A stretch of 64,000 nt of DNA from Porogramme epimiltina. Taxonomy: Eukaryota > Basidiomycota > Agaricomycetes > Polyporales > Polyporaceae. The notes beneath the pieces were generated by a model. It worked only from the letters and a program-made list of their open reading frames with translations, searched no databases and was not told the origin of the DNA. The DNA lies in NCBI GenBank assembly GCA_900155495.1, contig FTLJ01000503.1, positions 34,778 to 98,777 on the forward strand, given 5' to 3'. The number at the start of each line of letters is the position of its first letter. Position 1 is the first letter of the stretch. Positions 10,084-21,756 of this stretch are shown here, piece by piece. A program made the translations under genes and the position numbers.

Positions 10084-10375
10084 AAGTCAGCCTGAGTGAC
10101 AGATGCGTCTCGGCCGACGTCAATTCGCTCCAGTTCTATCACCTCGCCCACGCTCCAAGTACAGGTTTGGTTCTCTGTGAGGAGACATCCATACCTTGGG
10201 AGCCTCAATCACCCGTTTTCTCTTCCCCTGGTACTTGAAAAGTTGAACCCTCGGCCTGGGCCTGGTAGAAAATTTATGACGAGATGAAGACCAACTATGT
10301 CGGGTGGCAGCAGGTGCAGGCGGAGCTTGAAGCCTGAGTATGCGGCACGCGTGGGTGGAAACGAGCATATTCATA
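10084..10375 (+). pseudogene. TM-family 5' region fused to UstYa-like tail
   Basis: Bases 10100-10255 match the 5' part of the TM-family gene (GATGCGTCTCGG, then CACGCTCCAAGTACAGGTTTGG and CACCCGTTTTCTCTTCCCC; compare 61878-62010). At about 10262 the sequence switches to the UstYa C-terminus, reading FYDEMKTNYVGWQQVQAEL before a stop. It is a recombination product, not a gene. Confidence 0.65.
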
Positions 10376-10463
10376 TATTATAACGGGTCTGGCGGATATC
10401 GCTCGTTAGGAAGAGTCGCATTTCTACTGCAAGAATGAGACAACGCACCTGATGTATTGCGCC

Positions 10464-11235
10464 TCCTAGCAGCCTCGTACCCTACAGCAACACTATCCTT
10501 CTTGCCGCCGCCGTACAACTGTCCGTCCATCTTCCCGTTCAGGTTCTGGCAAACCTCCCGTGTCAGCCCCACCTTCTCGCGATTCGCAGCATTGAACCCT
10601 GCCCTGACGTCCCCCCTACCCCCGCAGCATCTCCTCCCGGAACGTCTGGATGGGTTCCACGCCCTCGCGCGCGCATGAACCTACGTGAGCCATCGGGGCT
10701 GGTCGTGACGTACGTCACCTCGTCGCAGTAGACCTTCTCGAGCACCGCGACGCTATCTGTGTCGCCCCCGAGGCGGAAGTTGTCAATCGTTCCCGGGTTT
10801 ACGTCGAGTCCGGCGCGCACGTCGCGCACGAAGTGGATGCTCGCGAGCCGGGCGCGCAGCGACGCGAACGTTACCCGCGCGAACGCGCACAACCCGGCGT
10901 GGACGAGCCATACGGCGGAGGGGGGTGAGGGCCGCGATGCGAGTGGTGGGGAGCGAGAACAGCTTGCACTCGTCGAAGGCCGTCTTGGTGAAGTCGGTGA
11001 AGAGCGCGGGCTGGAAGTTGGGGTGAGAGAGACCACATCTCACGATGTCATCCCCTGTCCCACCTGCCACGCCAGGAGAGTGTCAAACGGAGTCCCTAGG
11101 CCTGGCCCTAGCTCTCGGGCCTACGCGAGGTCAATTCTAGGGCGAAAACGTCACCCTAATGTGGCGCAAAACCGGACCATTCTCTTCCGACTCACCCTCG
11201 TTGCTCGATGTTCGCGGGCGCATGCAGTATAGTCG
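10464..11235 (-). pseudogene. DUF455 remnant, second copy in this unit
   Basis: The core at about 10700-11075 reads FTDFTKTAFDECKLFSLPT, HAGLCAFARVTFASLRARLASIHFV and AGLDVNPGTIDNF, then DSVAVLEKVYCDEVTYVTT. The second EXXH motif has become EVTY and the first ECKL, so both metal-binding histidines are lost. The frame breaks after VTTSP. No Rieske part follows; the HET2 leader starts instead at about 11240. The presence of a second DUF455 remnant between HET1 and HET2 shows that two units have collapsed here. Confidence 0.65.
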
Positions 11236-11239
11236 CCCT

Positions 11240-11659
11240 ATCTCGGTTATAAGCTTCTGGGTCGCGCCCACGTAATAGGCGGATTCCTTTAATCTCTATT
11301 GGCACTGCCAGAACCTTCGTGGCTACCACGAGGTCAATGTCAGGCGTTCACTGGCACCCTTTCCACATACACTTACGCGTCCATTCCTCTCTACCATTGA
11401 CATGCCCTCTCCTTAACCCCCACAGGACTCAACCCACCACACCAACCACTACAAGACGGTTTCGAAAATTACCCTCACCTACGCTCTCCACCCTCTTCCA
11501 CGCGCCCATTCCGTGTTCCCTTTCTTCTCCACATTCCCAAATCAACGATCTCCTACTTCGTCGAACCCTTCTCTACCAAAGTCACTACTTTCTCTGGTCA
11601 GTATATCCATCTTTGCTCATATTTTGTAACACTCATGATAGTGGAAACTGGCCAGTGAG
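11240..11659 (+). promoter_or_regulatory. HET2 leader
   Basis: Conserved pre-HET block beginning CTTCGTGGCTACCACGAGGTC near 11312. The leader-intron donor is degenerate (GTCAGT near 11598), while the branch (TTGTAACACTC) and the ATGATAG acceptor are kept. Confidence 0.5.
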
Positions 11660-13880
11660 ATGTGGCTCCTGAACACCCACACCGCGGAGCTCAAATTCTT
11701 CGCGGATCCGAAGAGCGCTGGAAATTACGCGATTCTCTCCCATGTTTGGGGGCAGAAATCAGAGGAAGACACCTTTCAGAAGGTTCGTGAAGCGTACGAA
11801 CAATGCCAGAGAAATGAGCTGTCCAATAGCGAAGCCGCTTGGTCCCATAATGCAGGAGTCGACCCTCGAGATTCCCTTATCGCCTCTCTCTCCGCGCAGG
11901 TACAAGATCTGACTGTCCGGCACCAAGAGCTCGTCTCAGCGCTGCTGCAACGAGACCCTGCCCTGGTGCCCATGCTGCCCTATCATTATAATACTCCCGC
12001 TTGGTACCCCTCTCGACCGAACGCACCCACGGGTGGCGCATACTCTACAGCCGCAACAAGACCTCTCCCAACAGATGCACGAGAATCTTTATCCCCAAAG
12101 ATCCGCAGCTTTCTCCGCCTGGCAGAAGAACATGGACTCGACTGGGCCTGGGCGGATACATGCTGCATCGACAAGACGAGCAGCGCCGAGCTCACCGAAG
12201 CTATCAATTCCATGTTCGAATATTATTCCCGTTCCTACGTATGCTACGCCTACCTCGGTGATGTTCCCGCACGGCACTCCGAATACAACGCGAGCTGGGA
12301 ACTCATGTTTCGACGGAGCAAGTGGCACAAGCGCGGGTGGACACTCCAAGAGCTCATCGCTCCCAAGACCCTCATCTTCATGGCCCGTGATTGGACTTGA
12401 ATAGGCTCCAAGTGCGAGCTTGCACCTTTTCTGGAGAAGATCGATAATATGCCTCCTACGAGCATATTGCGGTTAGAGATGGACTTCTCCGAGGCGAGTG
12501 TCGCTCAACGCATGTCCTGGGCAGCCAAGCGAGTTACAACTCGGGTCGAGGACGAAGCGTATTGCCTGTTCGGGTTGTTCGGGATCAATATACCGACGCT
12601 ATACGGCGAAGGACGGAATGCATTCTACCGGCTGCAGGAGGCGATCATGAACACATCATCTGACATGTCTCTTCTCGCATGGACACCAGTACCTCCGGAT
12701 TGGCGGTTAGGTGTAAAGTATCACCCACTGTTTTTCGATATCGTGGGAGATGTCACAAGTATCCAGCGCTTGCTTCAGACACGGGGGAAGTCATTCGACG
12801 AGCCTCTAAGCCGCAATCTGTTAGCATCATCTCCGAGTCAATTTCAGGGCACCAGAAACGTTGTGTCTATCGGAGGAGCACGGCAGGGTCAAAACAATTG
12901 GTTAAAGGTGGGTGTCTTCCAACTTAAACCGATGCTGTGTTGTGATCCAAATATTGCATACATGACAGCCTGGTGCTACGATTCCGTCACTCGTGGCGAC
13001 TCCTTACGGGATCCGTGCACACCTTCCTTGCGTGGACGTCGGAGAGGGGACCGGTTTGGTCCTTGTAGATATATTTTGTCGCAGCACCCACCCGGACGCG
13101 CGAGACGGTAACCGAATCTACCTCCTCCTCCAAAGGTTAAATGTCAGTGCCAACGAGGACTCGGAAGGATACTCTTGCTACAATTGCCAGTGGCTCAAAG
13201 TCAGACAAATATACTCACGCGCTACAAGTTTTGGTACACGCATCTTACATATCACGGAAGCCGACGCTTCACCTGGAAATCATAGTGCCAGCCCTGCGCA
13301 GTGGAGAGACGTATACATTTCTGCCCGCCCTCGACATCGCGCCCATCTTACATCTGATATTTCGGAGCTTGTAGCGCGCTTGGCCACCAATGCCCCCAAG
13401 TTTCCGTCGTTCCGGATCCAAACCTCTATGATTTCCAATGCTCGCTATTACACCTGTGCTGCCACAGAGCTACCTACAAGCCATCCGTGGATGGGGTATC
13501 CACCATTCAACTTAGTGATCAAGGATAACGCGCCGAACCGAACATGTGTCTTAACACTAGGGGTATGCAGGGGATCCGGAGTCAACAAGGGTATTGCAGC
13601 AATATCCAACCATATCAGCAACACCCCACATTACTATGCTGTCGTGAGAGGCACTGAGAAGTGGGAAGCTGAGGATGAAATAATAATCAAAGTTTCGGGC
13701 GGGACTTATACACCTCCCGAGCACGACTGTCGGAAGGATCATATTTCGGATGGGTCTACAATAAGAGGCAAAGGCTTGTACTTTGAAACTCTCCAGATAT
13801 CATTCAGAAGAAGCTTGATGGATACTCCTGGGTACACCTTAGAGGTCCACTCAGTAAGTCGTCAATACCACATTAGCTAA
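11660..13880 (+). pseudogene. HET-domain protein 2, single nonsense codon
   Basis: Exon 1 (11660-12907) and exon 2 (12969-13880) are joined by a 61-nt intron (GTGGGT to GACAG). All HET motifs are present in one frame: YAILSHVWG, WADTCCIDK, GWTLQELIAPK, EDEAYCLFGLFG and YGEG. Codon 247 (12398-12400) is TGA where other copies have Arg in DWTRIG. Downstream the frame stays open to the end, so the lesion looks recent. Translation would stop within the HET domain, leaving 246 residues with motifs 1-3 only. The 3' end also stops early (QYHIS). The linker (MLPYHYNTPAWYPS) groups it with HET5 and HET8. A truncated product or readthrough cannot be excluded. Confidence 0.8.
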
Positions 13881-14599
13881 TGTGCATACGACAGGGAGCT
13901 CACATTCCGGTAAACTTAGGTCGCGGATAGCTGAAGAATGGTTGACTGCGACGATATTAGCTATTGAGAAAGAACAGTAGTAACAGGAGCGGATAGGGGG
14001 GAAGTGCTACACGGCTTGACTCGTCGATTGTATCCTGTAACAAAGTGAAGAGCTGAGGCCATACTAATTGGTGCAATCCGCACCCTTTGTACATTATCCA
14101 CACACTACGTATATACGGCACCAGCCACGCCTATCCTTTGACGAAGCTCAAACCCAGATCATAGGGATAGACCTGACAATCCCCGCAGCAGCAGCGACAT
14201 TCCACCGCTCACCGCTCAGTCCACTGCGTCGGCGGCGCGCTCCACGTAAACCAATGAAGACGACTTTCCGCCGCCCCAAATAGCGTGCGCAGAGCAACCC
14301 ACGCCCCATATGACTATAACTCGTATAGAGCAATGCGCGGCAACAAGTCCCGCCGCGGCGGTTCTACAAACCCACGCCGTTGGTACTCGTGTAGAAGAGC
14401 TGCTAGGGCAGACTTCCGTGGGCCCGTTACGGAGATTCTGAACGTGGCGCGGCGCGCGACCGCAGCGTACGGGGGGATGGGCTGAGGCACACCCGGCCCC
14501 AAAAGAAGCGGAGGGGCCTGGGAGGCTTCGCGGTCTCGAGTTCTCCATTGAAGCGCGGGCGAGGAGAAGGGGCAAGAGAGATCCAGGAAGGTGACGCCC
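13881..14599. other. HET2 trailer and module M copy
   Basis: Trailer text (GGTGCAATCCGCACCC near 14071) is followed by the CCGCAGCAGCAGCGACATTCC segment, then module M (14290-14599) with GTGGCGCGGCGCGCGACCGC. Minus-strand open stretches here are alanine- and arginine-rich and differ between copies. No gene is supported. Confidence 0.5.
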
Positions 14600-14815
14600 G
14601 TGCGAGCCGCGAAAGCCGCCGGCGCCAAACGGGCCCCCGACGCGTTCGCGCGCAAATACACGCACGAGCGTGCGCGGGGCGGGCGCGTTCGCATGGACTG
14701 GCCGGGCCTCTACAACGAGATGAAGACGGGCTACGAAGGGTTACAGAAGCCGGAGTTGGAGGACGCGGCGCGCGCGCGGAAACACGCCCATACATATATC
14801 ATAGCGTGTCTCTAG
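14600..14815 (+). pseudogene. UstYa-like C-terminal remnant
   Basis: An open frame reads PDAFARKYTHERARGGRVRMDWPGLYNEMK, then diverges with a small deletion (GLQKPELEDAARA). The conserved HVCMDW has become RVRMDW, removing the cysteine. The N-terminal helix and the HQLHC and HCINFF motifs are absent. Confidence 0.65.
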
Positions 14816-14891
14816 ATCTAGAGGATGTTGCCCGTCAGACCGGGCGGTATTTGTACTTCAAGAGTGTATCAACGCACCTGATAATATATTG

Positions 14892-16800
14892 CCTACCAGC
14901 CCCCTCAAACCTAACCGCGGCTCCTCGCCGCCTCCATACTCCCCCCATTCAGGTTCTCGTAAAACTACGGCGTCAGCCTCGCCTTCTCGCGATCCGCTGC
15001 GGTGAACGGGCCCCTCACATCGCCCTGCCGCCCTCGCCGCCCCTCCTCTCGGGACGTCTTGATGGGATCAGTGAACCACCGGTGGCAGATCATGACGTGT
15101 CTGACCTGGTCGCAGTGAGTCCTCCCGAGTACCGCGACGTTCTCCGCATCACCCGCCTGCCGGAGCTTGTCAGTCGTGCCCGAATTTACGTCAAGCCCGT
15201 GCGCCTCGCGCGCGAGATGGATGGTCGCGAGCCAGGCGCGCAGCGAAGCAAACGTCACCGGCGCGGACTCCCACAGGCCAGCGTGGACGAGCAGCGAGTC
15301 GTACGATGGAGGGGGGAGAGGAAGGCGACATGAGTGGTGGGGGGCGGGGGGGGGGGGCTTGGGCTCGTCGAAGGCCGTCTTGGTGGAGTCGGCGAAGATC
15401 GCGGGCGCGAAATCGCAGTGAGAGGGACCGCATCTCACAATGCCATTCCACCTGCGCCAGGAGAGTATCAAATGGGGGCTGATCTTGGTTCTCAGGCTTA
15501 CGCGAGGCCAATTCTAGGACGAAAACGTCAGCCTAACATGGCGCGAAACCAGAGCATTCGCGGCCGACTCACGCTCATTGCTCGATGTTCGTGAGCGCAT
15601 GCAGCCTATTCCGTTTTCCAGAAATCTTCATGGGATCGACAATGCTCTGCGCATACAACTCCTCTCGCGGGGGCACTTCAGGAGGTAGGGGGCTTTTGAA
15701 GAGCGATGGTCAGTGGACTTGAACTGGCCTGTGAGGAAGGTATTTACAGCATATCTGGTACGCTGGACCTGCTGAAAATGAGCCTAGGCCCTTGTTCCCC
15801 GCAGTTAAGCGCATACCTTGAGCATGGTGTCCGGTGTGTTGAGGAGTCATTGAACGACACATTGGATCAGGGTCCTTGGTGGCTTCTCAACAGGGACCAA
15901 GGGTTCGGGCTCTTCAAGGGATCGGCGAGGAAATGGAAAGGTGCGAGAGGTCGGGTGGTGTTGGTGGTGGATCCGCGAAGACTGCGTGCCATGTCGGAGA
16001 CGAAACACCAGCACATACCTATAGGTGAATGAGTTACTCACTCTCCGACACCGGCCTGAGCTCCACAAGCCGTCGAGTCCCTCCCTCCCTCTGCCATCCC
16101 CACCCATAATATGCTCCACCCCATCGTCGGACGTCCGGACCTCAGTCGCGTACATGCATGTTTTCAGCCCCGTCTCGCTATGTCCCGTCTTCAGGTCGAA
16201 GTTGGATCTAGTCCGTTCCTCATATCAGAACATAAAGGCACCCGGCTCCGGCTAGAGGGCGAACGCACCTGTTCCAAGGGCGACCGCGACCACGCCCGTA
16301 TCGCACTCCTCAATTTCGGGGTGCGATATGTTCCGCCCCAGGGTGCAGGCAGTTGGCTTCCATGACGTAGATTTTGTGGCGCAGGCTCAACGGTGCTTCG
16401 TCTTCGCTAGTTTCCGGGAGCTGTCAGGGGGAGAGGCGGAAGAGCATGAGGGAGTGATAGATGCCCTCCTGCTCACTGGGGGCGCGGGTCGAGGTGGAAA
16501 CAAGAGTAAGAAGAGCTTGTAGAGGGGTAAAACTTCATTTGAAGCACTGCCGTTAGAGACGGATAGGATAGAACATGGACTTGGAACTAGAACAAACTCA
16601 CCCTAGCCAACTAGGAGTTGATTCAAGACCTCATCGTCTGCCCTTGCAGCCACGCGGCGCGCTCCCTCTGGTTTCCATCCGCCGTAGCACACTCCACGCG
16701 ATGGTCGAGGCAGCGGCGCACAGGAAGTAGTTTGACGTGCTTGGAGTTGGACGGGTGTTGTTACAGGCCGTCTTGATGACATGTCGAGCAGGTGTAGAAG
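14892..16800 (-). pseudogene. Rieske-DUF455 gene, decayed
   Basis: The DUF455 core at 14965-15471 has one long open frame: PAIFADSTKTAFDEPK, LLVHAGLWESAPVTFASLRAWLATIHLAREAHGLDVNSGTTDKL, and HCDQVRHVMICHRWFTDPIKTS. The second EXXH is altered to QVRH and the first to DEPK, so the di-iron ligands are broken. A 13-base G run at 15345-15357 lies in it. The N-terminal DUF455 exon (15590-15750) is shortened. The Rieske part at 15960-16400 keeps DVRTSDDGVEHI-like text, but the second cluster motif is frameshifted (VAVALGTG in place of VAVCPWHR). The first exon lies near 16600-16760. Confidence 0.65.
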
Positions 16801-18029
16801 AGTGGAGAGGAGAGGAGAGGTAAGAGGGAGCAGGAGACTAGTACGCAGTTGGGAAACGCACTGCCTAGATGGGATGAAGAAAGAATGCAGAAGTGTCCGA
16901 GGGTAGGAGTGTTCTGGGTAGCACGACCACGCGAAACCACGCGCCCACTGCTTGGCCTGTGTCTTTCTGAGGGGGATGGGCGAGCATGATGCCGGGCGAC
17001 GACGGTGCGGCCCGGCCCATCGGCGGACCGGGGAAACCGCTCCGCCTTGGCGCCCTTGGGCTGGCCGTGCTCCTCCCGATTTCGCCGTCCGTTTCTCCCC
17101 TCAGCCTGACAGGGCTCATTGCTCCCCATGTTCTCGCCGTCGGCTCGTGGAAGCATCCACCACTACGAGGCTCCCTTGAACATCTATACTTCGCCGGCCT
17201 ATAAGCTCCGTCGATAAGGTCTGCACGCGCCAGTGCCCAGTCGACCCTGCGCTCCCAAATCCAACTTGAAGCACGCCTACAGCCCACCCATCCGTGGACC
17301 CGTTCCCCTCTTATCCCGTCCTCCGCCCATCATCATGTCTTCGCTCTTTTCCTCCGCATCCTCACGACCAGCTGACTTCGCTGTACATCATTCACCGATT
17401 TCAACGGCGTTCTCTCAAGCATCTACCAAGTACACTGCAGCATGATGTGGGGAGACGAGTGCTATGAAGAACAGGCGGTGGCTGAGATGACATTGGCTAG
17501 ACAGGTTGGTTCCGTAAGTTTATCACCCTCTAGTCCGTTCCTGGTCACGCTCAGCTCGCCCTGCCATTGTAGACAGAACTCAGCCATCCATTACTCCACC
17601 GCGCTCCTTACCCCAAGGCGCCGCGCTCAATCGAATACATGAATCCTCCCTTGGTATCATGAACAGCTCAAAACGTGCAGGAATGTGACACGTCTACTCA
17701 CGGTGAGTTGTTGTCTGATATCCTACCCCAGCCAAGCTCATAAATTACTGCGGAAACTCTCAGGCTGCATTATGCTAGTCCTCACAATGCCAGCACAGTT
17801 TCATTAGCGAGCGACATCGCCGCGTAGAACAGTCAAGAACACAAGCCTTGTTCGCCGGCGCCGGCGCGCATAGCCCAGTGTTTCGGAAGAACGCGTCGCT
17901 CTCCTTCCCGAAGAGGATCGTAAAACCCTTGGGCTATAAGACAAGAACGAGCCTCAATGTAAGCATCTATCCTCTTGCGCATACACCCACCATTGAATTT
18001 GATCCGAACCCCCACGCAGCCTCGTAGCC
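16801..18029. other. Module P: shared block between the Rieske and TM-family remnants
   Basis: Contains the flank of the minus-strand gene (GTTCTGGGTAGCACGACCACG near 16911), a GACCGGGGAAACCGCTCCGCC segment near 17029, GGCCTATAAGCTCCGTCGATAAG near 17198, and CTACCAAGTACACTGCAGCATGATG near 17424. The same landmarks recur at 24.8-25.2, 31.5-32, 40.2-40.7, 53.5-53.8 and 60.7-61.4 kb. The spaced TATAAG text is promoter-like. I find no conserved reading frame. Confidence 0.45.
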
Positions 18030-18790
18030 CCGATGGCGTAAACCACCAGTGGGCCGGTCTTCAATGCTCACCCGGGAAGTCTCCCTCATCATCGTCATAG
18101 CAACAGACGCCATCGCCGTCCTCTACATGTTCCGCATCACGAGCACCATCTACGCCACCTCTCCACCTCGAGTTCGCCACCCTTCACTACGGCATCGTGG
18201 ATGCATCGCACATCCATTTCACCCTCAACCTCCCCGCCCCGTCACCCGGGCCCCGTCCGCACACTACATACCACCCGCGCTCGCGGACGCGCACAATACT
18301 GGCGGACACGCACGACTACTCGCACCCAGTGTTCGGAACGCTCTTTCTCACGAGCGCCCCCTACGCGCGGCGCTCGGCGTGCGCGCGCTCGCGACTTTGG
18401 GATGGAGTACTGCGAGCTCGAGCTCGTGATGCGCCTTCTCGCGCCCGTGAGGACCCCGTCCGGAGCACGGAACGGCCGCGGTGGAGCGAGCACACGGTAC
18501 TGGAAGTGTTCATGCTCAACGCGCTGTGCGGGCGAGCGCGTCACGACCATTGCGCCGCGCCTCGGTAGGGAGACGCGGGTGGGGTAGGTCCCGTGTGCGT
18601 GGGGGATCCTGCACACGTCCCAAGTCGGATGCGCGGAGAGCGTGTGCCTGGTGGACATGTTGTCGAGCCAAAAAAAGACGACGTATGGTGAGTGCGGAGG
18701 ACGCCGCGCGAATGCGGCCGAAGCTGACCACAACAATGTGCGGCAGGCATCTACGTGGATCAGCATCAGACGATATGGAACCTCATGTTC
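18030..18790 (+). pseudogene. TM-family single-pass membrane protein, frameshifted
   Basis: The frame opens with MGRSSMLTREVSLIIVIATDAIAVLYMFRITSTIYA, including one transmembrane helix (18075-18130), and then shifts repeatedly. Later pieces are recognisable in other frames: FGMEYCELELVMRLLAP (about 18400), TQVGCAESVCLVDMLSSQK (18618-18670), and a 3' intron (donor GTGAGTGCGG near 18689, acceptor GTGCGGCAG near 18746) before a short last exon. The family occurs widely in mushroom genomes by my recollection, without a known function. Confidence 0.55.
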
Positions 18791-19362
18791 GAGAGCAGAG
18801 CATGTAACGGATCCCGAGGGCTGTCTCAAGGCTACTACGTGTACATTGTTAGATACCGAGAGCCAAGGCTATCTATAACCTCACATCAGATATTCTACTA
18901 CATACATGTCAACTTTATTCTACATGCAGTTCTCCCGCATTGCCTCGTTCGTGACATCTCTGGGATTCTTCGTCGCACGCTAAGTCAATGGCGGGATCCG
19001 TGTTATGCGGGCTCCTCTGTCAGCACTGCTAGACTAGAGCCCAATGCGTTTCACTCTCGGCCTTTCCACGTACGCTTACGCTTCCATTCCTCTCTGTCAT
19101 TCACATGCACTCTCCTTAACCCCCACAGGCCTCAACACACAACATCAACTGCTACAAGACAATTTGGCAAATTACCCTCCCCTACGCTATCCTCCCTCTT
19201 ACTCGTGCCCATTTTATGTTCCCAGTGCTCTCCAAAGGCCCCGTATCAACCATCTCGTACTTCGTCGAATACTTCTCTGCACGAGTCACTGGTACCCTGG
19301 TGAGTCTAGCCGACTTCGCTCCTATTGTGTAACGCTTATGATCGTGGCTACCGGCTAGTGAT
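18791..19362 (+). promoter_or_regulatory. HET3 leader
   Basis: TM-family 3' flank (GATACCGAGAGCCAAGGC, then ATCTATAACCTCA) followed by the pre-HET block from about 19030. A leader-intron donor GTGAGT is at 19300 with a TGTAACGC branch, but the usual ATGATAG acceptor is changed to ATGATCG; the next AG is four bases before the start codon. Confidence 0.5.
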
Positions 19363-21653
19363 ATGTGGCTCCTCAACACCCACACGGCCGAGCTCAAATT
19401 CTTCGTGGATCCGAAGAGTGTTGGAAACTACGCGATCATCTCCCACGTTTGGGGCGAGACATCGGAGGAAGATACTTTTCAGAAGGCTCGTGAAGCGTAC
19501 AAACAATGCCGGAGAAATGAGAAGTCCAATTCGGAACCCGGTTCATACCTGAATGTAGGCGTCGAACCTGGAGATTTCTCTCAAGTTATTGCCTCTCCCT
19601 CTGCACAGATACGAGATCTGACTACCCGGCACGAAGAACTGGTCACAGCACTCAAACAATACCCCCCTCTTGCGTCTCTGCTGCCCTCTCATAATGTCCC
19701 CACCTTACCCCTTCGAATCTATGGACCTACAAGAGGCACATCGGACACGGGCACAAGAAAAGCGCTTCGTTGTGTGCATCTGTTGCCAACAGATGCACGC
19801 GAATTTTTATCCCCAAAGATCTGCAGCTTCCTCCACCTGGCAGAAGAGCACGGACTCGACTGGGCCTGGGCAGACACATGCTGCATCGACAAGACGAGCA
19901 GCGCAGAGCTCACCGAGGCGATCAATTCTATGTTCGAGTATTATTCGCGTTCCTACGTATGCTACGCCTATCTAAGTGATGTCCCCCGCCGGCCTTTATC
20001 CGAACACGACGCGCAATGGGAGCACTCGTTTCGATGGAGCAAGTGGCACACACGCGGGTGGACGCTCCAAGAGCTCATCGCTCCCAAGACCCTCATCTTC
20101 ATGGCCCAGGATTGGACCCGCATAGGCACGAAATGCGAGCTCGCCCCACTTCTGGAGAAGATCCGGAATATGCCACCTACGAGCGTGCTGACCTTCGAGA
20201 AAGACTTCTCTGAGACAAGTGTCGCTCAGCGCATGTCCTGGGCGGCCTTGCGATGTACAACTCGTGCCGAAGACGAGGCGTACTGTCTATTCGGGCTATT
20301 TGGGATCAACATGCCGACGCTATACGGTGAAGGAAGGAATGCATTCTACAGGCTGCAGGAAGCGATCATGAACACATCATCTGATATGTCCCTTCTCGCA
20401 TGGACAACGCTGCCGCGGCCGCTTTCAGGCACAAAGTTTGACCCCCCGTTTTTCAATGTCGTGGGAGATGTCACAAGGATCCCGGACTCGCTATATACAC
20501 GCAGGAAGTCATTCGACAAGCCCCTAAGCAACAATCTGTTCGCATCATCACCGAGTCAATTTCAGGGCACCGGAGACATTGTGTCGATCGGAGGAGCACA
20601 GCAGGGTCAGAGCAATTGGTTAAATGTGGGTCTCATCCACTGACTTAAACCGATGCTTTGTTTTGATCCGAATATTTATCCCATACATGACAGGCTGGTC
20701 CCGGAACTCCGTCACTTGTGACTACTCCTTACGGGATCCGCGCACACCTTCCTTGCATAGACGTCAGAGAGGGGACCAATTTCGTCCTTATAGACGTGTT
20801 TTGCCACAGCACCCACCCGGAGACGCTAGAGGGTAACCGAATCTACCTCCTCCTCCAAAGATTGAATGCCACTGTCGACGAAGACCAGGGAGTCACAGGA
20901 TACTCTTGCTACGATTGCCAGTGGCTCGAATTCAAACCGGAATACTCAAACACCACTTTTGGTACACGCATCTTACATATCACAGAGGCCACGACTACGC
21001 CTGGAAAGCATAGTCCTAGCCGTGCGCAGTGGAGAGAAATATACATCTCTGCCCGCCCTCGACATCGCGCTCATCTTAAATCTGATATTTCGGAGCTTGT
21101 AGCCCGATTGGCCACCAATGCCCCCAACTTTCCGTCACTCCGGATTCAACCCTTTACGATTTCAAATTATCCCTATTACTACTGTGCTGCCACCCAGCTA
21201 CCTCTCGAAGACCATCCGTGGATGGGGAATTCACCATTCAACTTAGTAATCAAGAATGTCTTCGAGGACGAAGAGTCTCAACTTGAACACGCATGTGTCT
21301 TGACACTAGGTGTGTGCGGGGGAGTTGACAATGGTATTGCCACTGCATCAAACCATCCCAGCAATACCTCACATTACTATGCTATCATGGGAAATGTCGA
21401 GGGGTGGGACGTTGAGGATGCAATAATCAAAGTTTCTAGCGGGACTTATGAAGCACCCCAGCACGACTGTCCGAAGGACCATATTTCACATGGGTCTACA
21501 ATAACAGGCGAAGGCAACTACTTCAAAAGCCTCCGGATATCATTCAGAAGAAGCTTGTTAGATGTTCCTGGGAACACCTTAGAGGTCCACGCAGTAAGTC
21601 GTCAATATCACGTTAGCCGTGGTGCATATGACAGGGGACTCATATGCCGGTAA
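19363..21653 (+). CDS. HET-domain protein 3
   Basis: Exon 1 (19363-20625) and exon 2 (20694-21653) flank a 68-nt phase-0 intron (AAT|GTGGGT to GACAG|GCT), giving about 740 residues by straight reading. All HET motifs are intact. The linker is the longest of the set, with a unique insertion (TRKALRCVHLLPTDA), and the repeat-like helix reads RHEELVTALKQYPPLASLLPSH. Exon 2 begins AGPGTPSLVTTPYGIRAHLPC. A strong donor, GTAAGT at 21594, with acceptor CTCTGGCAG ending at 21663 would splice in frame to an aspartate-rich tail (21664-21756, ending GMSY) in place of the final 20 residues. It resembles HET4 and HET6 more than HET1 or HET7. Confidence 0.85.
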
Positions 21654-21663
21654 ACTCTGGCAG

Positions 21664-21756
21664 GGGCTAGTCGGAGACGATGACGACAACCACGATGACG
21701 ACGACGACTTCGACGATGACGACGACTTCGACGACGACGACGGTATGAGCTACTAA
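21664..21756 (+). repeat. GAC/GAT triplet tract downstream of HET3 (possible acidic exon)
   Basis: The tract reads mostly GAC and GAT triplets and, in the frame set by a candidate intron at 21594-21663, encodes GDDDDNHDDDDDF, another DDDDDF block and DDDDGMSY before TAA. Shorter GAC-rich stretches lie just after the stops of HET5 (37006), HET6 (44770) and HET8 (56937). Confidence 0.6.

Noticed and set aside
15345..15357. G13 homopolymer as a functional element
   Set aside because: It lies in a degenerating DUF455 exon and is more simply slippage or a sequencing-length uncertainty.
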